Shown one piece after another: positions 45,488-58,299 of a DNA stretch of 64,000 bases (positions within the stretch are counted from its first letter, which is position 1; the number at the start of each line of letters is the position of its first letter). The DNA lies in assembly GCA_039881145.1 (NCBI GenBank), contig JAYKKI010000007.1:42508001-42572000 (forward strand), written 5' to 3'. The notes under the pieces are model-generated. The model was not told the DNA's origin, searched no databases, and worked only from the letters and a program-made list of their open reading frames with translations. The DNA comes from Druceiella hillmani (lineage: Eukaryota; Arthropoda; Insecta; Lepidoptera; Hepialidae). A program made the position numbers and the translations under genes.

Positions 45488-48425
45488 AATTCCACAGGCT
45501 TAGAAACAACATAAACTACAATTCATTACACTCGTCTACACTTTCAAGAATTAAAGTAACAAGAATAAGTTACGTACACTTTTTAAAATTGGAGGTCATT
45601 AACCAAAAACATAATTTGACTTTAGTTTTTCTTTGAATTTTATTTACGATACATTTCTTAGAACATGAATACATTGTAAAATTTCCTTTGTTCATTTTGA
45701 TAATTTAATTACTAGTGCAAATCAATCAAAGAAGACGAAGAACACGACAATTGGTATTTATACATTTAATCTTATCTCGACACCGTTCAAGGTGAAAATC
45801 ATTAATTCTTATATGTACCTTTACAGTTTGAGATAATGAGTGTATTTATGCGAAATAAACTTACAAATAATGAAATTATCTTTTTAATATATTTACACAG
45901 TGTATATTTTCAATTCGATATGATAGGTGACAAATGTACATAAAGTTTGAAAAAACGATGACGTTTAAATTATTGGTTCTTTTTTAATTAATCTTTTTTT
46001 ACTATACTTAACTTTGTAAAAATTGCAATAAAATAAAAATATCTTGAAAATAAACTTAATATTTTGCTTGCCCGTCAGTTTGTTGTTTTATAATTCAGTA
46101 TTTATGTACACTCACATAAGCTTTTCATCTAGAGTTAATATTTGCTGCATAATTTGATAACGGGCCGAACACAAACGTGCACTTTCGAGACATCTCAAAA
46201 AATGACATCTCTCCGAACTTCGTTCGCTATGTTTATTTATATCTCACCGCCTTTCAACCTCATATTTTCCGTTTTCCTCCCAACAAGTAAAATTTAAGCC
46301 ATTTTTTTTAATAAATATTTGCTATTATATACATTGTATCTATTATTTTTATTCGGGAAATTTTTGTCAGTTATATAATAACTACAATCTTTTGCATTGT
46401 AGTTATTATATAACTAACAAAAATTGTCAATCGTAGCTGAGGAATTAAAACAATCAGTTCTTTTGCAGATCATCTAAAGAGTTAATATTTGCTGCATAAT
46501 TTGGTAACAGACCAAACACAAACGTACACTTTCAAGACATCTCAAAAAATGATATCTCTCTCGGAACTTCGTTCGCTATGTTTATTTAACTCTCACCTCC
46601 TTTACACCTCGTCTTTTCTGTTTTCCTCCCAACAAGTAAAATTTAAGCCATTTTTTTTTATAAGTATTTATTATTATATACATTATATCTATTATTTTTA
46701 TTGATGAAATTTTTGTCAGTTATGTAATAACTACAATCTTTTCCAGAACTGATTGTTTAAATTCCTCAGCTACGATTGACTGGAAGAGATTGTTCTTACA
46801 GAAATAAAGACGCTAAATGTAAATTACATAAATAACAAAACAAATAAAATAAACAAGTAAATAAAAACAGGGAATAATAGGTTTGTATTTTGTAAATGTT
46901 TGTTGTAAATATGGTCAAATAGAGAACGCTAAATTAAAAAAAATTATTTTTATATTAGACTTGGTTCGATTACATTTTTGAAAAATTCGTAAAGATTTTT
47001 ATTTTACACCAAAATCTACTAAAGTGATATTAAAAAGTGCTTTTTACTTGAGATGTACTTCATGAATTGACTTTATAAAAAAATAGTCAATCATCAATAA
47101 ATTACTATAAATAGTTAAATTAATTAAATAGTTAAGAATTACTTTTAACTTGCATTCGGAAACAAGAAATAAACATTCTTGCAAATTGGAATGCAATTCT
47201 TAATAATACATTTTATAATATAAAAAAACACAGAATTGATTATGTAATATACGAAAATATAAGTGAGAAAAAAGTTCAGGCTATCGAACGTGGAAATAAA
47301 AATTTATTATCATTTGGACACAAATTTTCCCAAATCAATATTTTTATTCTCTGAGAAAAGGTCTCTCCTTTCTTTAACAAAAATATTGATTTGGGAGACA
47401 TATTTTTATGTGATAATATTTGAATTTATTTTGCCCCATCGTAACGAAATACCTACGTATAGGTCTGATACCTAGACGAGTATTCCCCGCAGCTTTCATT
47501 AATATTTTTCCAGTTTTTCTTTTAAAAATATTTTATCCTATAAACCAAGTTATTTTTAATAATTATACAATTATTCTATGTAATAATTTTAAAAATGATA
47601 TTCAAAATTACGTTTATTACATCATAAGAATGTTACCTAATCTGTCAGTTACCATTTTCAAAATTAACCTCAAAATTATGCTCTTATTAATTTTGGCCGG
47701 CGGCTTTGGTAGGTGAAAAAAGAAGAATCTCGTAGAGGAATTTAAAAATAACGTTCTTGTAGAAATATTAGATCTGGTCATCGAAAATAGGTACGTAGAT
47801 TGAGTTGTGCAGAATGGAAAAAATTGCGGGAAAAAACCTATATCCTGCAGTAAGTAGCCGTAGGCTGACATGTTGTCGTGATGTGTTAGTACATACTCGT
47901 GCTCTCAGCCTTACTTATGTTTGCGCTTTAACTAATGTTCACGCCCTTATTCTCAGCGACGTTATTTTCAAATTACGAAAAAAAATATATTTCGAAATAC
48001 GTTTATATTCCTTTGTTCTTCTCTATGACACAGGCTACATATAAGCATTATTTTACAGAGATTGGTTACGAAATTGACGCGTGACAATTTGAATTATTTA
48101 GAATTCTAATTATTTTTTTTTTAATAATCGGTTTCGACTATGGCCAACGGGCGTTGCCTGCACTAAAGAGTGTACTGTGGATACAATTTATTTACTCAAA
48201 ATCTTAATAGATTGTATTTATCACAAAATATTTAGGTACGTTGGGGTGTCATTCGCACTTACTGCTTCATTGTACATGTACAAACTGAAGTCATAGCAAT
48301 ATAAATTTTTATTGCAAACACAATAATTTAGTCGGAAAACATAAAAGAATCTCGTCATTGCGAGAACTAATTCATTTCTTGTGACAAATTATTTTAATCG
48401 ACAACCAAATGAACCATATAATAAC
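45488..48425 (+). repeat. duplicated segment, copy B (partner 28,790-31,045)
   Basis: Colinear with copy A but longer because of an internal direct duplication (46,132-46,395 and 46,481-46,745) and other insertions. A 17-bp perfect hairpin lies at 47,329-47,395. Short open frames (for example 47,420-47,716) are not conserved in copy A. The segment ends about 490 bp before the second RGS-like gene. Confidence 0.8.
46361..46423. repeat. 28-bp-arm hairpin
   Basis: Arms 46,361-46,388 and 46,396-46,423 (core GTTATATAATAACTACAAT and its inverse) pair with one mismatch around a 7-nt loop. The second direct copy near 46,707-46,735 has only the left arm. The sequence following the right arm (46,426-46,465) is the inverse of 46,745-46,785. 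Confidence 0.85.
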
Positions 48426-48654
48426 TACAATCACCATATGTAATGTATGTATTATATCTGAAACCCTATAGAATTAGAAATGTTTCACGTTTATATCTAT
48501 CATTATAATGTCTTAAATTTATAGACGGATGTATTGTTTTTTTCATAAAATCATAAGTAACTTACAACAGTAACTAAAAAATTATGAAAATATTATATAC
48601 AAAATTAATTTCAAAACAGCTGATGGCCACAGATGAGGATCATTTCCATCGTTC

Positions 48655-48918
48655 AAACTCTTTTAGCAGTTTCGTTCCATGAAAGTTATTGACAGAACTC
48701 ACTCAAGCCTATTTTTGTATTGATGAATGCAGGGATTAAGAAAAAGCGTATATTTACACTTATTTATTAGTCATTATCAAACTGATAAGATATTATAATT
48801 TTCTTCGCTGCCAAAATTCACAATTTGCATCAGTGAAATAGGGTCTCTCTATCAATCAATATACATGAGTTCAGGAAATAAATAAAACGGTAGAGAAAAG
48901 CAACTTTTAACATTAAAA
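48655..48918 (+). promoter_or_regulatory. upstream region of the second RGS-like gene
   Basis: Shares ordered blocks with the minus-strand paralogue upstream: GATGAATGCAGGGATTAAGA, ATTATCAAACTGATAAGAT, CAATTTGCATCAGTGAAATA. TCAGT (48,830-48,834) fits an arthropod initiator 88 bp before the ATG. TTATAATT (48,793-48,800) lies about 30-37 bp upstream of it, as expected for a TATA box. A short upstream frame (ATG 48,865, six codons plus stop) sits in the leader and could dampen translation. Confidence 0.6.
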
Positions 48919-49353
48919 ATGGGAATATTACAAACAAAACAAAAGAAACCTGTAACAATAGAAACTGTTAGCAGAGTGCAATTGGACAGATTCACGGATA
49001 GCGTCAGAAATATTCTTGAAGATGAAGATGGACAAGAGATTTTCCGGGATTTCATGGCGAAGAGAGAATTATTAGACGGATTGAAGAAACAAGACTTTTG
49101 GAATAGATGTAGCAAGTTGTTGAGTGCAAATCAGATTCAACGAAAAGATATTGACAAGTTAATGGAAGAAGCCCACCGCGTGGAAGAGCTAGTATTGGAA
49201 AATATTGGAAAGCTGACGACAGCTCAAAATGCCACAAATTTGGAAGAAATTAGAGCTATTCTCAGAGATTTAAAGATTGAGACAGAAGGAGCTTTGGCTT
49301 CGGAACATCAGAGTTTTAGGGAACACGTAAATAGTGAGATGTCGAAGGAGTGA
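48919..49353 (+). CDS. small RGS-like protein, paralogue B
   Basis: A complete, intronless frame of 144 residues starting at ATG (MGILQTKQKKP). After a basic N-terminus the RGS-like core reads RFTDSVRNILEDEDGQEIFR, DFM, then GLKKQDFWNRCSKLLSANQI. Helices rich in Glu follow (LMEEAHRVEELVLENI), and HQSFREHV is near the end in the place of the final RGS helix. RGS proteins bind G-alpha and speed GTP hydrolysis. Here the usual E-N before the .DFW position is K-K, so ordinary GAP activity is doubtful. The protein parallels the one encoded at 17,086-17,499 throughout, with many I/V, D/E and K/R exchanges, consistent with purifying selection. Composition is less AT-biased than the flanks. Other readings include an unrelated helical bundle. 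Confidence 0.8.
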   Translation: MGILQTKQKKPVTIETVSRVQLDRFTDSVRNILEDEDGQEIFRDFMAKRELLDGLKKQDFWNRCSKLLSANQIQRKDIDKLMEEAHRVEELVLENIGKLTTAQNATNLEEIRAILRDLKIETEGALASEHQSFREHVNSEMSKE

Positions 49354-49623
49354 TCTAGTCAGTAACAATAGACCCTGAGTATTCCATTGTATTTTATATT
49401 ACAGTAATAATGCGCTATATTCCAGTATACATTTTCCATTCATAATTACTTACATTTCCTCGCAGAATATATTTATACCGCTTATAAGACGTGGAACGTC
49501 ACTAATTAATATAAAATATCCTTAAATTCTCAAGTGTATAAAGAAATAATACAAATTTTATTTCAAGGCGTTTCTGTTTAAACAATTCAAAGGGGGCTAT
49601 AATTATATTAAATAAGATTTTAT

Positions 49624-49629
49624 AATAAA
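49624..49629 (+). terminator. candidate polyadenylation signal of the second RGS-like gene
   Basis: AATAAA about 270 bp after the stop, at nearly the same distance as in the paralogue. Chance AATAAA words are frequent in this DNA. Confidence 0.4.
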
Positions 49630-49727
49630 AAAATTTTATACGCAACTTCAATTTATATGCTTATAATAAAGTCGAAATTAATTACATAATTTTTTTGTGC
49701 AGAAGTAGTAATAAATAAATGCAAATT

Positions 49728-49917
49728 AAAAAGTCTACAATATTATAATTATTCAACGTACGAAGTCAAATCACTTATATGGTTAAAAAGTCTAGAATAT
49801 TATAATTATTCAACGTACGAAGTCAAATCACTTACATGGTTAAAAAGTCTAGAATATTATAATTATTCAACGTACGAATTCAAATCACTTACACGGGTAA
49901 AAAGTCTAGAATATTTG
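49728..49917 (+). repeat. 57-bp tandem repeat, about 3.3 copies
   Basis: AAAAAGTCTA(C/G)AATATTATA, ATTATTCAACGTACGAA and TCAAATCACTTA repeat exactly every 57 bp, with few substitutions, so the array is fairly young. It lies just downstream of the second RGS-like gene. Confidence 0.95.
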
Positions 49918-50861
<944 letters not shown>

Positions 50862-50879
50862 ATTAAGGATTCGTGCGAT

Positions 50880-51405
50880 CTCGCTCAAACTATTACTAAT
50901 TACCATAAACACATTTTTTCCCATTCAAACTTAGCAACCCATTTTCACCCCTTATAGGTTCAATCTCCGAAAACGCTTAAATACGTGCTTCATTATTTGT
51001 GTTAAAGAGCATTAATACTAAGTTTTAAGTAAAAATTACCATAAAAATATTTTTTTTCTCATACAAATTTTACCATCGCTTTTAACCCCCTTAGGAGTTG
51101 AATCTGGAAAAATGCCGAAATAAGTACTTTATTATTTATATTGGAGAGTATTGATATCAAGTTTTACGTGAAAATTTAGAATAGAAATATTTTTTTTACA
51201 TGCAAACCTAGCCACAACTTTTACTCCCTTAGGGGTTGAATCTTGAAAAATGCTTGAATACATATTTCATTATTTGTGTTAAAGAGCATTATTATCAAGT
51301 TTTAAGTAAAAATTACCAAAAAAATTCATTCTTTCCCATACATATTTTACCACCCCTTTTCAGCCCCTTAGGAGGTGAATTTCGAGAAATCCCATCTGTC
51401 GTCAG
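50880..51405 (+). repeat. about 139-bp tandem repeat with CCCTTAGGGGTTGAAT core
   Basis: The GGTTGAATCT-type core falls at about 50,958, 51,096, 51,235 and 51,375, spaced 138-140 bp. Each unit also has CATTATTTGTGTTAAAGAGC and AAGTTTTAAGTAAAAATTAC. The motif CCCCTTAGG(G/A)GTTGAAT recalls a repeat common in insect genomes. Confidence 0.9.
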
Positions 51406-51448
51406 GGTTAGGGCTGGACCTTGATATCTAAGCCAATTGGGATATTTC

Positions 51449-51453
<5 letters not shown>

Positions 51454-51541
<88 letters not shown>
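51454..51541. repeat. (TA)n(TG)n(TA)n compound microsatellite
   Basis: TA repeat with a short TGTGTGTG core. All open frames across it are repeat shadows. Confidence 0.95.
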
Positions 51542-51546
<5 letters not shown>

Positions 51547-51837
51547 ATCACATACATATATCCATAACTGCTCCTCTGCTCCTGCCCTATCCATAACTGC
51601 TCCTCTAACGGGCAACTCTGAGACTTACCGATACCGCGAGTAACCAGTAAGCTCACTGTCAACCGAAACCGGCAAGGCCTTTACCTACGCTCCGAACAAT
51701 AACGCTATAAACATAGTTCATTGAAAAAATTCCTAAAATATATGTAGTACTCATAATTAAATGAAACTACGTGGTATTATACTTTCTTTAAGTTCTTTAC
51801 CACGACCTAGGTTTCGTTGTATTACAATATCTTCAGG

Positions 51838-51840
<3 letters not shown>

Positions 51841-51904
<64 letters not shown>
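51841..51904. repeat. (TA)n microsatellite
   Basis: Uninterrupted TA tract. Confidence 0.95.
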
Positions 51905-51907
<3 letters not shown>

Positions 51908-53783
51908 GCATTATTTCGCATTCGTCTTTCTATCGTTTTATGTAAACGCTCGAACGAGTCGATTTAGGTAAACGCTGTAAATTCTACACGCCAGGATGGT
52001 AAATTATGCTACCGCACTCGATAGGAACCGTGCAATCTGCACCATCTAGTGGTTAGTAAATAAACGCTTGGTTACAGTAATGTCATTTTATCACGTTATG
52101 TCTCCATAACATACAAGTTGTAATCAATTAAAATTATTTCCAATGCTTAATATTACATAATATATTATATAAACGCATTTAAGGTATTGATAAAACAATA
52201 TTATGTTTAGGTTTTCAAAAATATATTCTCGTATTCACCGTCATAACAGATTATATTTACTTTATTTTAGGCCATTTACTATTTTCTCTCACGTAAATAA
52301 AAGAAACGTACAGATATCTAATGCTGTCTACTTTCAGATTGTGTAATCTCAACGTCAAATTTTGGATAATTCACATTTGTTTCGCAATTTCCATAACTCA
52401 TAATATATTCGTTTTGGCGTTTTATTTCAATAAGATTTTATTGATATAAAACCTAGTCATCAAAACATATACTTAACAAATAAATATGAGAATACTTTTC
52501 AAATTTATATTTCGGATCATATACGTAGATGTGAGACATAAATCACTCGGTTGCATCTAAATCCTGTGACATTATTTTAAATAGGCCTGTCGATAGTGCT
52601 CTAAATATGGTCCCCAAATGACAAAAATATTACCTTATCTTCAATACAAATATCTCTTTTTTATTGTGTTTTAGTGTAATTAAAACTTATTTAATCTATA
52701 TTTAAATAAGTTTTAATAATTGTTTGTATATGAGTTTTTCTAGTATCAGTAAACCTGTGAAAACTTCCGAGACCGATTATGACACTCAGTTTAGTTGTAT
52801 CAAATTTAAACTAAGTGTTATAGAATTTTAAAGAATTGCTGTTCTATTTATGGTAATTAATAATCTATGGGTTATAAGTCGCGATAAACAGAGCATCTTA
52901 AAATTGGCATACAACTACATCTCCCAAATTCTGAATGGTACGCGTGGAAGAAAACAACCCTTTGCATTGGTAGCACCAACGTTGATAGTGTGCGTTTATT
53001 GATTCGATTGATTATGCTATCTATTTCTGGGTTCCGGTGTCATCTATCACTGAAGCTAGTGACATAAAACAACTTTGCTTTCTACGCGTCACATGCTAAT
53101 TGAGTCCACCTTATTTGTGGTACGCACATAACACGAAGTCTATAATCGCTTAACGTAGGCTACAAGGCAAATGGTTTATGGTAACATTTTGAATGTTGAC
53201 ATCGGACATTTGATTAGTAAGTCTAAAAATATATCGACAATTATTATATAAAACACGTAGAATAAAAATTAGATCTGATTAATTTACGATTGCTACAGTG
53301 ACACTACGTCGATCAAAAATTACAAGAACCTTATCTTGTTTTTCTGTTAGAGATTGCAGATTGGCTGGCGCTGCTATAATCGTTTGGATACCGTAATAAG
53401 TTTGAGAATAATTATTTATCGTTTATTGTATATTGAGTAACAAACAAATTCGTCTCTAGCATTGAGAGGAAACAAATTTACCGTCACAAAAGTTAACAGA
53501 GAACGATTTAGTTAAAATCTACAATAAAACCGCTCAATAGATATAAAAATTAGGAAATATTTTTTTTCACGTACATCTTCAAAAAGCTAATCGAAATACT
53601 AAAAAACTAATAATTTTTGAAGCAACATACACTTAGTGTGTTGCTTTTAAATGATATTGGGAGTTTCTAACAATACTTATAAGAAACAATTTTAGGTACA
53701 TAAAACAGATGAAATATTTCAAGAAATTTTACTAAAATAACGTACAGTAAATAATTTGAATTGTTGGTTAGCAAATATAAGGA
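51905..53783. other. no recognised gene; hairpin at 52,681-52,715
   Basis: TAAAACTTATTTA and TAAATAAGTTTTA are perfect inverses around a short AT loop. A slightly GC-richer patch lies at 52,900-53,170 without a coding frame. Confidence 0.5.
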
Positions 53784-54059
53784 TTGCCAGTAAAAACAAA
53801 GAAGTTTGCCAAAATGATTGATTACCGTGCTCTGCCTTTTTTTACTGCTACACCTAATCAGAACTCTTCCACGAAAGAAAAAATGGACGATGAATTTTCT
53901 CCTGGCTATGGTCCCATATCTCATTTGGGTTCAGCCCTCTTCGTACATTTTCGCTACAACAGTCTATCGTGTGTTGCCATTGAGTTCAAATTCATAATTT
54001 TAAGATCTTTATCTATATGGACAGTGAATAATTATTTTAAAAAAATAAGATATTTTGCA

Positions 54060-54163
54060 AAAATACTATTTTATGATCTTCAACGGGCTGTAACACAAAC
54101 TTTCGAATTTATAGCTGTCTACAGCTACTGCTGTAGCCGTTGAAGATCTTAAAATAGTATTTT
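54060..54163. repeat. hairpin with ~29-bp arms
   Basis: AATACTATTTTATGATCTTC (from 54,062) and GAAGATCTTAAAATAGTATT (to about 54,161) are inverse with one mismatch, and pairing extends into CAACGG/CCGTTG. The loop of about 45 nt contains further partial palindromes (CTGTCTACAG, GCTACTGCTGTAGC). An overlapping 119-codon frame (53,784-54,143) ends inside it and is not supported as a gene. Confidence 0.85.
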
Positions 54164-54164
54164 A

Positions 54165-54433
54165 CCAAAATATAGAACTTTGGACAAACATTGGGTAAAT
54201 AAAAACTAAGTGTTTTCTACAACAACTCACCAATAAACAAGTCTCTTCTTAACTGCAATTCTGTAACAGGATACGAGATAAATTCTCTGATCTACAGTAG
54301 AGTAGATCAGAGAATTAATATCGAATTTTGTTAGAGAATTATTGTTTAGAAGAGAGCTATTTATTGGTGAGTTGTTGTAGTAAAACACTTAACTTTAATT
54401 TTCCCAATGTTTGTCCAAAGTTTTATATTTTGG
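54165..54433. repeat. 269-bp imperfect palindrome (foldback)
   Basis: The left half, starting CCAAAATATAGAACTTTGG and including ACAAACATTGGG and ACAACAACTCACCAATAAA, is the inverse of the right half ending CAAAGTTTTATATTTTGG. The centre is AATTCTCTGATCTAC / GTAGATCAGAGAATT near 54,299. Arms of about 130 bp with scattered mismatches. No coding capacity. Confidence 0.92.
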
Positions 54434-54439
54434 TTTCAT

Positions 54440-55655
54440 TGCATTGTAAAAGAGCACTACAAAACAACTCTCTGTAATTAAACGTTTGATGAGATATTTT
54501 TACATGAATTTCACTGTAACTGGAAGCTAAAATATATTTTCGCTAAAAAATCACCTGGAAGGTAAATGTGCCGTCACGATCTAACTTGTCTTTGTCCGAT
54601 AGGTATCAACCTAGAATTTCCTGTTTTTCTTTTGAATTTTACCACCTCGCCAGCTGATTACACACTAATCAGATAATTAGAGTGATAACGACACAATAAT
54701 AATAAATATTGCTACATTTTCATTAATATGGTTCTTCCATATATTTCAAGGTTATCGCTGACACATGATACTCATATAAAAGTGGAAAAAGTACATTCTT
54801 AGGAAAATAAAAAATAATACTTTAAGTAATTTACGTAGCGAACTTTAATTTTTACGTTATATTATTATCTATAATAATCGAAGGAATGGAATATCGACGG
54901 CTGCGCGCATTTAAATTGAGATTCAAAGAAATAATTAATTATCTTTCTTACTAAATACTAATCTAATTTTAATTACCTGAAAGTTATCAATACAATACGA
55001 GTAAAGTATTTTAATTGATAGTACCCACTAGATTATCACTCATTCCAGATTTTTAGCATCGGTTAAAACATTTCCGAGGAGAGATATAATACAAATAAAT
55101 TTAAATTTGTATAATTTAAAAACTATATTTTGAATTAAAAGGAGGTATATGAGAGAATGTAAATTAATTGCAAAGCAGCTATTTAGTGGCTTCCTACTCG
55201 AAAAATATGCAATATGTGTACATTTTATACTTTTTATGGATAACGTTAGGTGATAAACCCCAAAGAATATAATTCAATGAGACACAACTCACGTATGCAA
55301 TAACTAATTATTACATTTATCTGTCATAAACATAACGTTACACTTTAATTAATTACATATTATTTGACAATCTTCAAATTCAAAAATTTAATTGTTAAAA
55401 TTTCTAGTGTTACTGGTATTTAATATTTATATTTTAGATAAAGTTTTTAATATAAAAAAATTTAGATAAAGTTTTTAAAATAAAGTTTTTAGATAAAAGT
55501 TGAAATTATTTTAGAGATTTTCTACCATATAAAGTTATGTAAATCACTCGTTACTTATGTTACTACAAGTTATGAAAAAGAAGTTCTAAATTTTCCCGAC
55601 CACAAACCCAATTGGGATTTTTTCTTAAACTGGAGAAACTATCATCACATGATAT
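54440..55655. other. no recognised gene
   Basis: AT-rich. TTTAGATAAAGTTTTTAA-type words repeat three times at 55,434-55,500. Confidence 0.5.
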
Positions 55656-55658
55656 GTA

Positions 55659-56028
55659 TGTTAGGACCCTTCTTTATTAGACCACTGACACAATCTTGAC
55701 TTTATCTTCTCGTAAGCTCATCACAATTCATCAAATTCATCCGGCTACCTGCAAGATGCTGCCCTTGTGTACTACCAATCCAGAAAGTGACTCTACGTTT
55801 CAAGAAAATTCGCACAGTCTGTATGACTCTGTATTATAGAGACAGAATCTCATCAACGCTCTCTCGACTTAGACTTTGCATCAATCACACTAATTGTAAC
55901 GTAATTATGTTTCATGCTGTCCTTTTTATTCAATTACTCTATTTTTGTTTTTATCATTTTTATTATACAGTTTTATTATGAATTAAATATACATTTTAAA
56001 AGGTTGGATTTTGGGTTGAATATATAAC
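55659..56028 (+). repeat. 5' LTR of the provirus
   Basis: Shares AGACCAC...CACAATT/CTTGACTTTATCTTC, CGTAAGCTCATCACAATTCA, GTTTTTATCATTT.TATTATA with 60,855-61,159. It carries an extra stretch of about 40 bp (around 55,795-55,835) missing from the other LTR. It ends in ATATAACT, where the primer-binding-type sequence begins. Confidence 0.8.
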
Positions 56029-56050
56029 TGGTGCAGTCGTTGGTAGGATA
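56029..56050 (+). other. candidate primer-binding site
   Basis: TGGTGCAGTCGTTGGTAGGA starts right at the LTR end. TGG is the usual first triplet complementary to a tRNA CCA end, and the word resembles the TGGCGCAGTCGGTAGGA type that I recall from insect errantiviruses. Confidence 0.5.
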
Positions 56051-56429
56051 TTTCTCAGGCTGTTGTTTAACAAAAATAGTAACCCTTCATCTCATCGATT
56101 AATCAGCAATACCACCTACAACACCGATCAACACTAACTTCATTCGCGGCTGAGCATAGGCCAGCAACTACAAGAAACCAACTTTTTTCATTAGAAATTG
56201 AAATTATTGAAGCTATTTTGTGATACGAATTATAATTCATATACTATTGTATTATATGTAACAAAAATCATACGTATATATACACTTACATACAAAAAGA
56301 CATTACGCTTAAAGAAATACACACAATTTTGTGAAAATATTAAACATACTTTTGATAATTATAATATTAATATATATTTATTTATAATTTTTTTTAATAT
56401 TAATTTATATTTATTTATTTATTTGACAT

Positions 56430-57060
56430 CCGGAAGACGAAACGAATCGACATTTTGCTCTGTCACAAAATCCCCAAATTTAATGGCGATCCCAATAAGT
56501 TGTATAGATTTATGAAAAACCAGCGAAGCAAAACTGAATCAGTATTATGATGACACTAAATGCGCGATGTTTTTAGATGGTATTATTGGGAAATTAATAG
56601 ATAAAATAGAGGAAGTAATAAATGTCCATAGAGGTCAAACATGGTGTGAAATAAAAACTGCTTTAAAACAACATTTGTGCGATCAGATGAAAGCACTCTG
56701 ACCCGCGATCTAGTAAATCTAAAACAAAAAGACAATGAAAATGCACAAGCACTTTATGAAAAGGATATACACTTATTAAACACCATTATAAATCATATAG
56801 ATATACATGAAACAAATGACATTGTTAAACAATGTGAAAGAACTTCATTTAACGCAATTTGTTTCCGAATCATCCTCTCAGGACTACGGGTCTTCCCTTT
56901 AGCTGGACTTCCCTTTTATCTACGGGTTCTACTATTCGTACTATGAGATCCAAAAACATTTCTACCGCTCTTCAATATATTACGAAAGAGGAAAATATTA
57001 ATTATATATAAAATAAAAACAGTAATTTTAAAAATAACCATAAAAAAACATGTTTAATAC
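56430..57060 (+). pseudogene. gag-like relic
   Basis: A plus-strand frame at 56,677-56,946 (89 codons) is rich in charged residues (MRSDESTLTRDLVNLKQKDN, ENAQALYEKDIHLLN). The neighbouring frame upstream (to 56,515) contains a leader-like stretch. Position directly behind the 5' LTR and composition suggest the gag reading frame. No zinc knuckle is visible. Frames are broken, so nothing functional is expected. Assignment rests on position more than on motif. Confidence 0.4.
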
Positions 57061-57454
57061 TATCCAGCCGAACTGGTAACGTCAAACCGTCCCTGGCATC
57101 AATTTAGCCAAAGACCACGATCTCCTCAAATGCATTAACAATTTAGAAAACCCCCAGAAACATTCAAATCAATTGGCAACACAGGGAAAACCGACTATAA
57201 TCAACTAAACTAGGGCCCTTAAGTGATAATTCCTGTACTGAATCCCAACCCACACAAAATAGAATACATAATATACCAAACTTTTAAAATAATGGACCGT
57301 CTCCTAATTCTACATGCAAAGAGTTACACCTTAATGAAACCCATAAGTAGAAAGTGAAGCAATCTCGATCCAGGTAATTACTGCGAAGATCAATTAGAAT
57401 TTGACAATTACTGTCATGATTATCCCAAACACAGTGGACACCAAAATGTTTATA

Positions 57455-57455
<1 letters not shown>

Positions 57456-57512
<57 letters not shown>
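57456..57512. repeat. (TG)n(TA)n microsatellite inside the provirus
   Basis: TG run followed by about 25 TA units, located between the gag-like and integrase relics. Confidence 0.95.
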
Positions 57513-57515
<3 letters not shown>

Positions 57516-58171
57516 ATAATACTTTATAACCCAAAGTAAATTCATATTAAAATAAATCACCTCATATTCAAACACAAATCACACCCCTAAACACTACCAA
57601 CCCCGATTCTTATCACCCGTTTGTTCCACCCCGTAACGGAATAACATTAAAAGAATACAGCTCAAATCCAAGTCCGTATCCCCGAATACAAATAAATAAT
57701 AGCACTACTAATATACCATTGGACTTAAACTTATCCGACGGAACGATCGCAGACGATAATATATCTCTTATCGCCAACGCAATACCCCAACGAAAGGACT
57801 TAAACGATCTCTTGACAAATATAAAAGACGTACGATCTAACTGAATAATATAGAAAAACTCATGTTAGAAATACATTACTTGGACACACCATTAAACTTA
57901 TTTAACAATCAATGACACGTAAACTTTTTCCGCACTCACCATCTAAACTCAATATAATAGTGATATTTCAAGATAAAAATGTTACTAACGCAAATCGGTG
58001 TAAATAACATAAAACATAAAAAAAATCACTCGCCTATTCAAAGAATACGTAAAACATACATACATTTTAATATCTGACTCTCATTCATCACAAATATAAA
58101 CCTGAGATCATAACAAACCTACGGACTAAAATTCGTCATTTAAATTGACCATTTGCAAATCAAAGTTGACC

Positions 58172-58239
58172 TCTTTAATTATTTTATATTATGAATCTCT
58201 TGTAGTTACAAGATATTCATAATATAAAATAATTAAAGA
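58172..58239. repeat. 32-bp-arm hairpin inside the provirus
   Basis: AATTATTTTATATTATGAAT and its inverse, within arms 58,172-58,203 and 58,208-58,239 with one mismatch and a 4-nt loop. Origin unclear; probably a local inverted duplication. Confidence 0.9.
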
Positions 58240-58299
58240 CCATCTTGAAAGTAAAGAGAGATTTGAAAGTAATACATAAAACAGAGCAACGAGTTAGAG

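Noticed and set aside
53784..54143. 119-codon plus-strand frame
   Set aside because: Its last part is one arm and loop of a hairpin and no protein motif is visible; likely chance.
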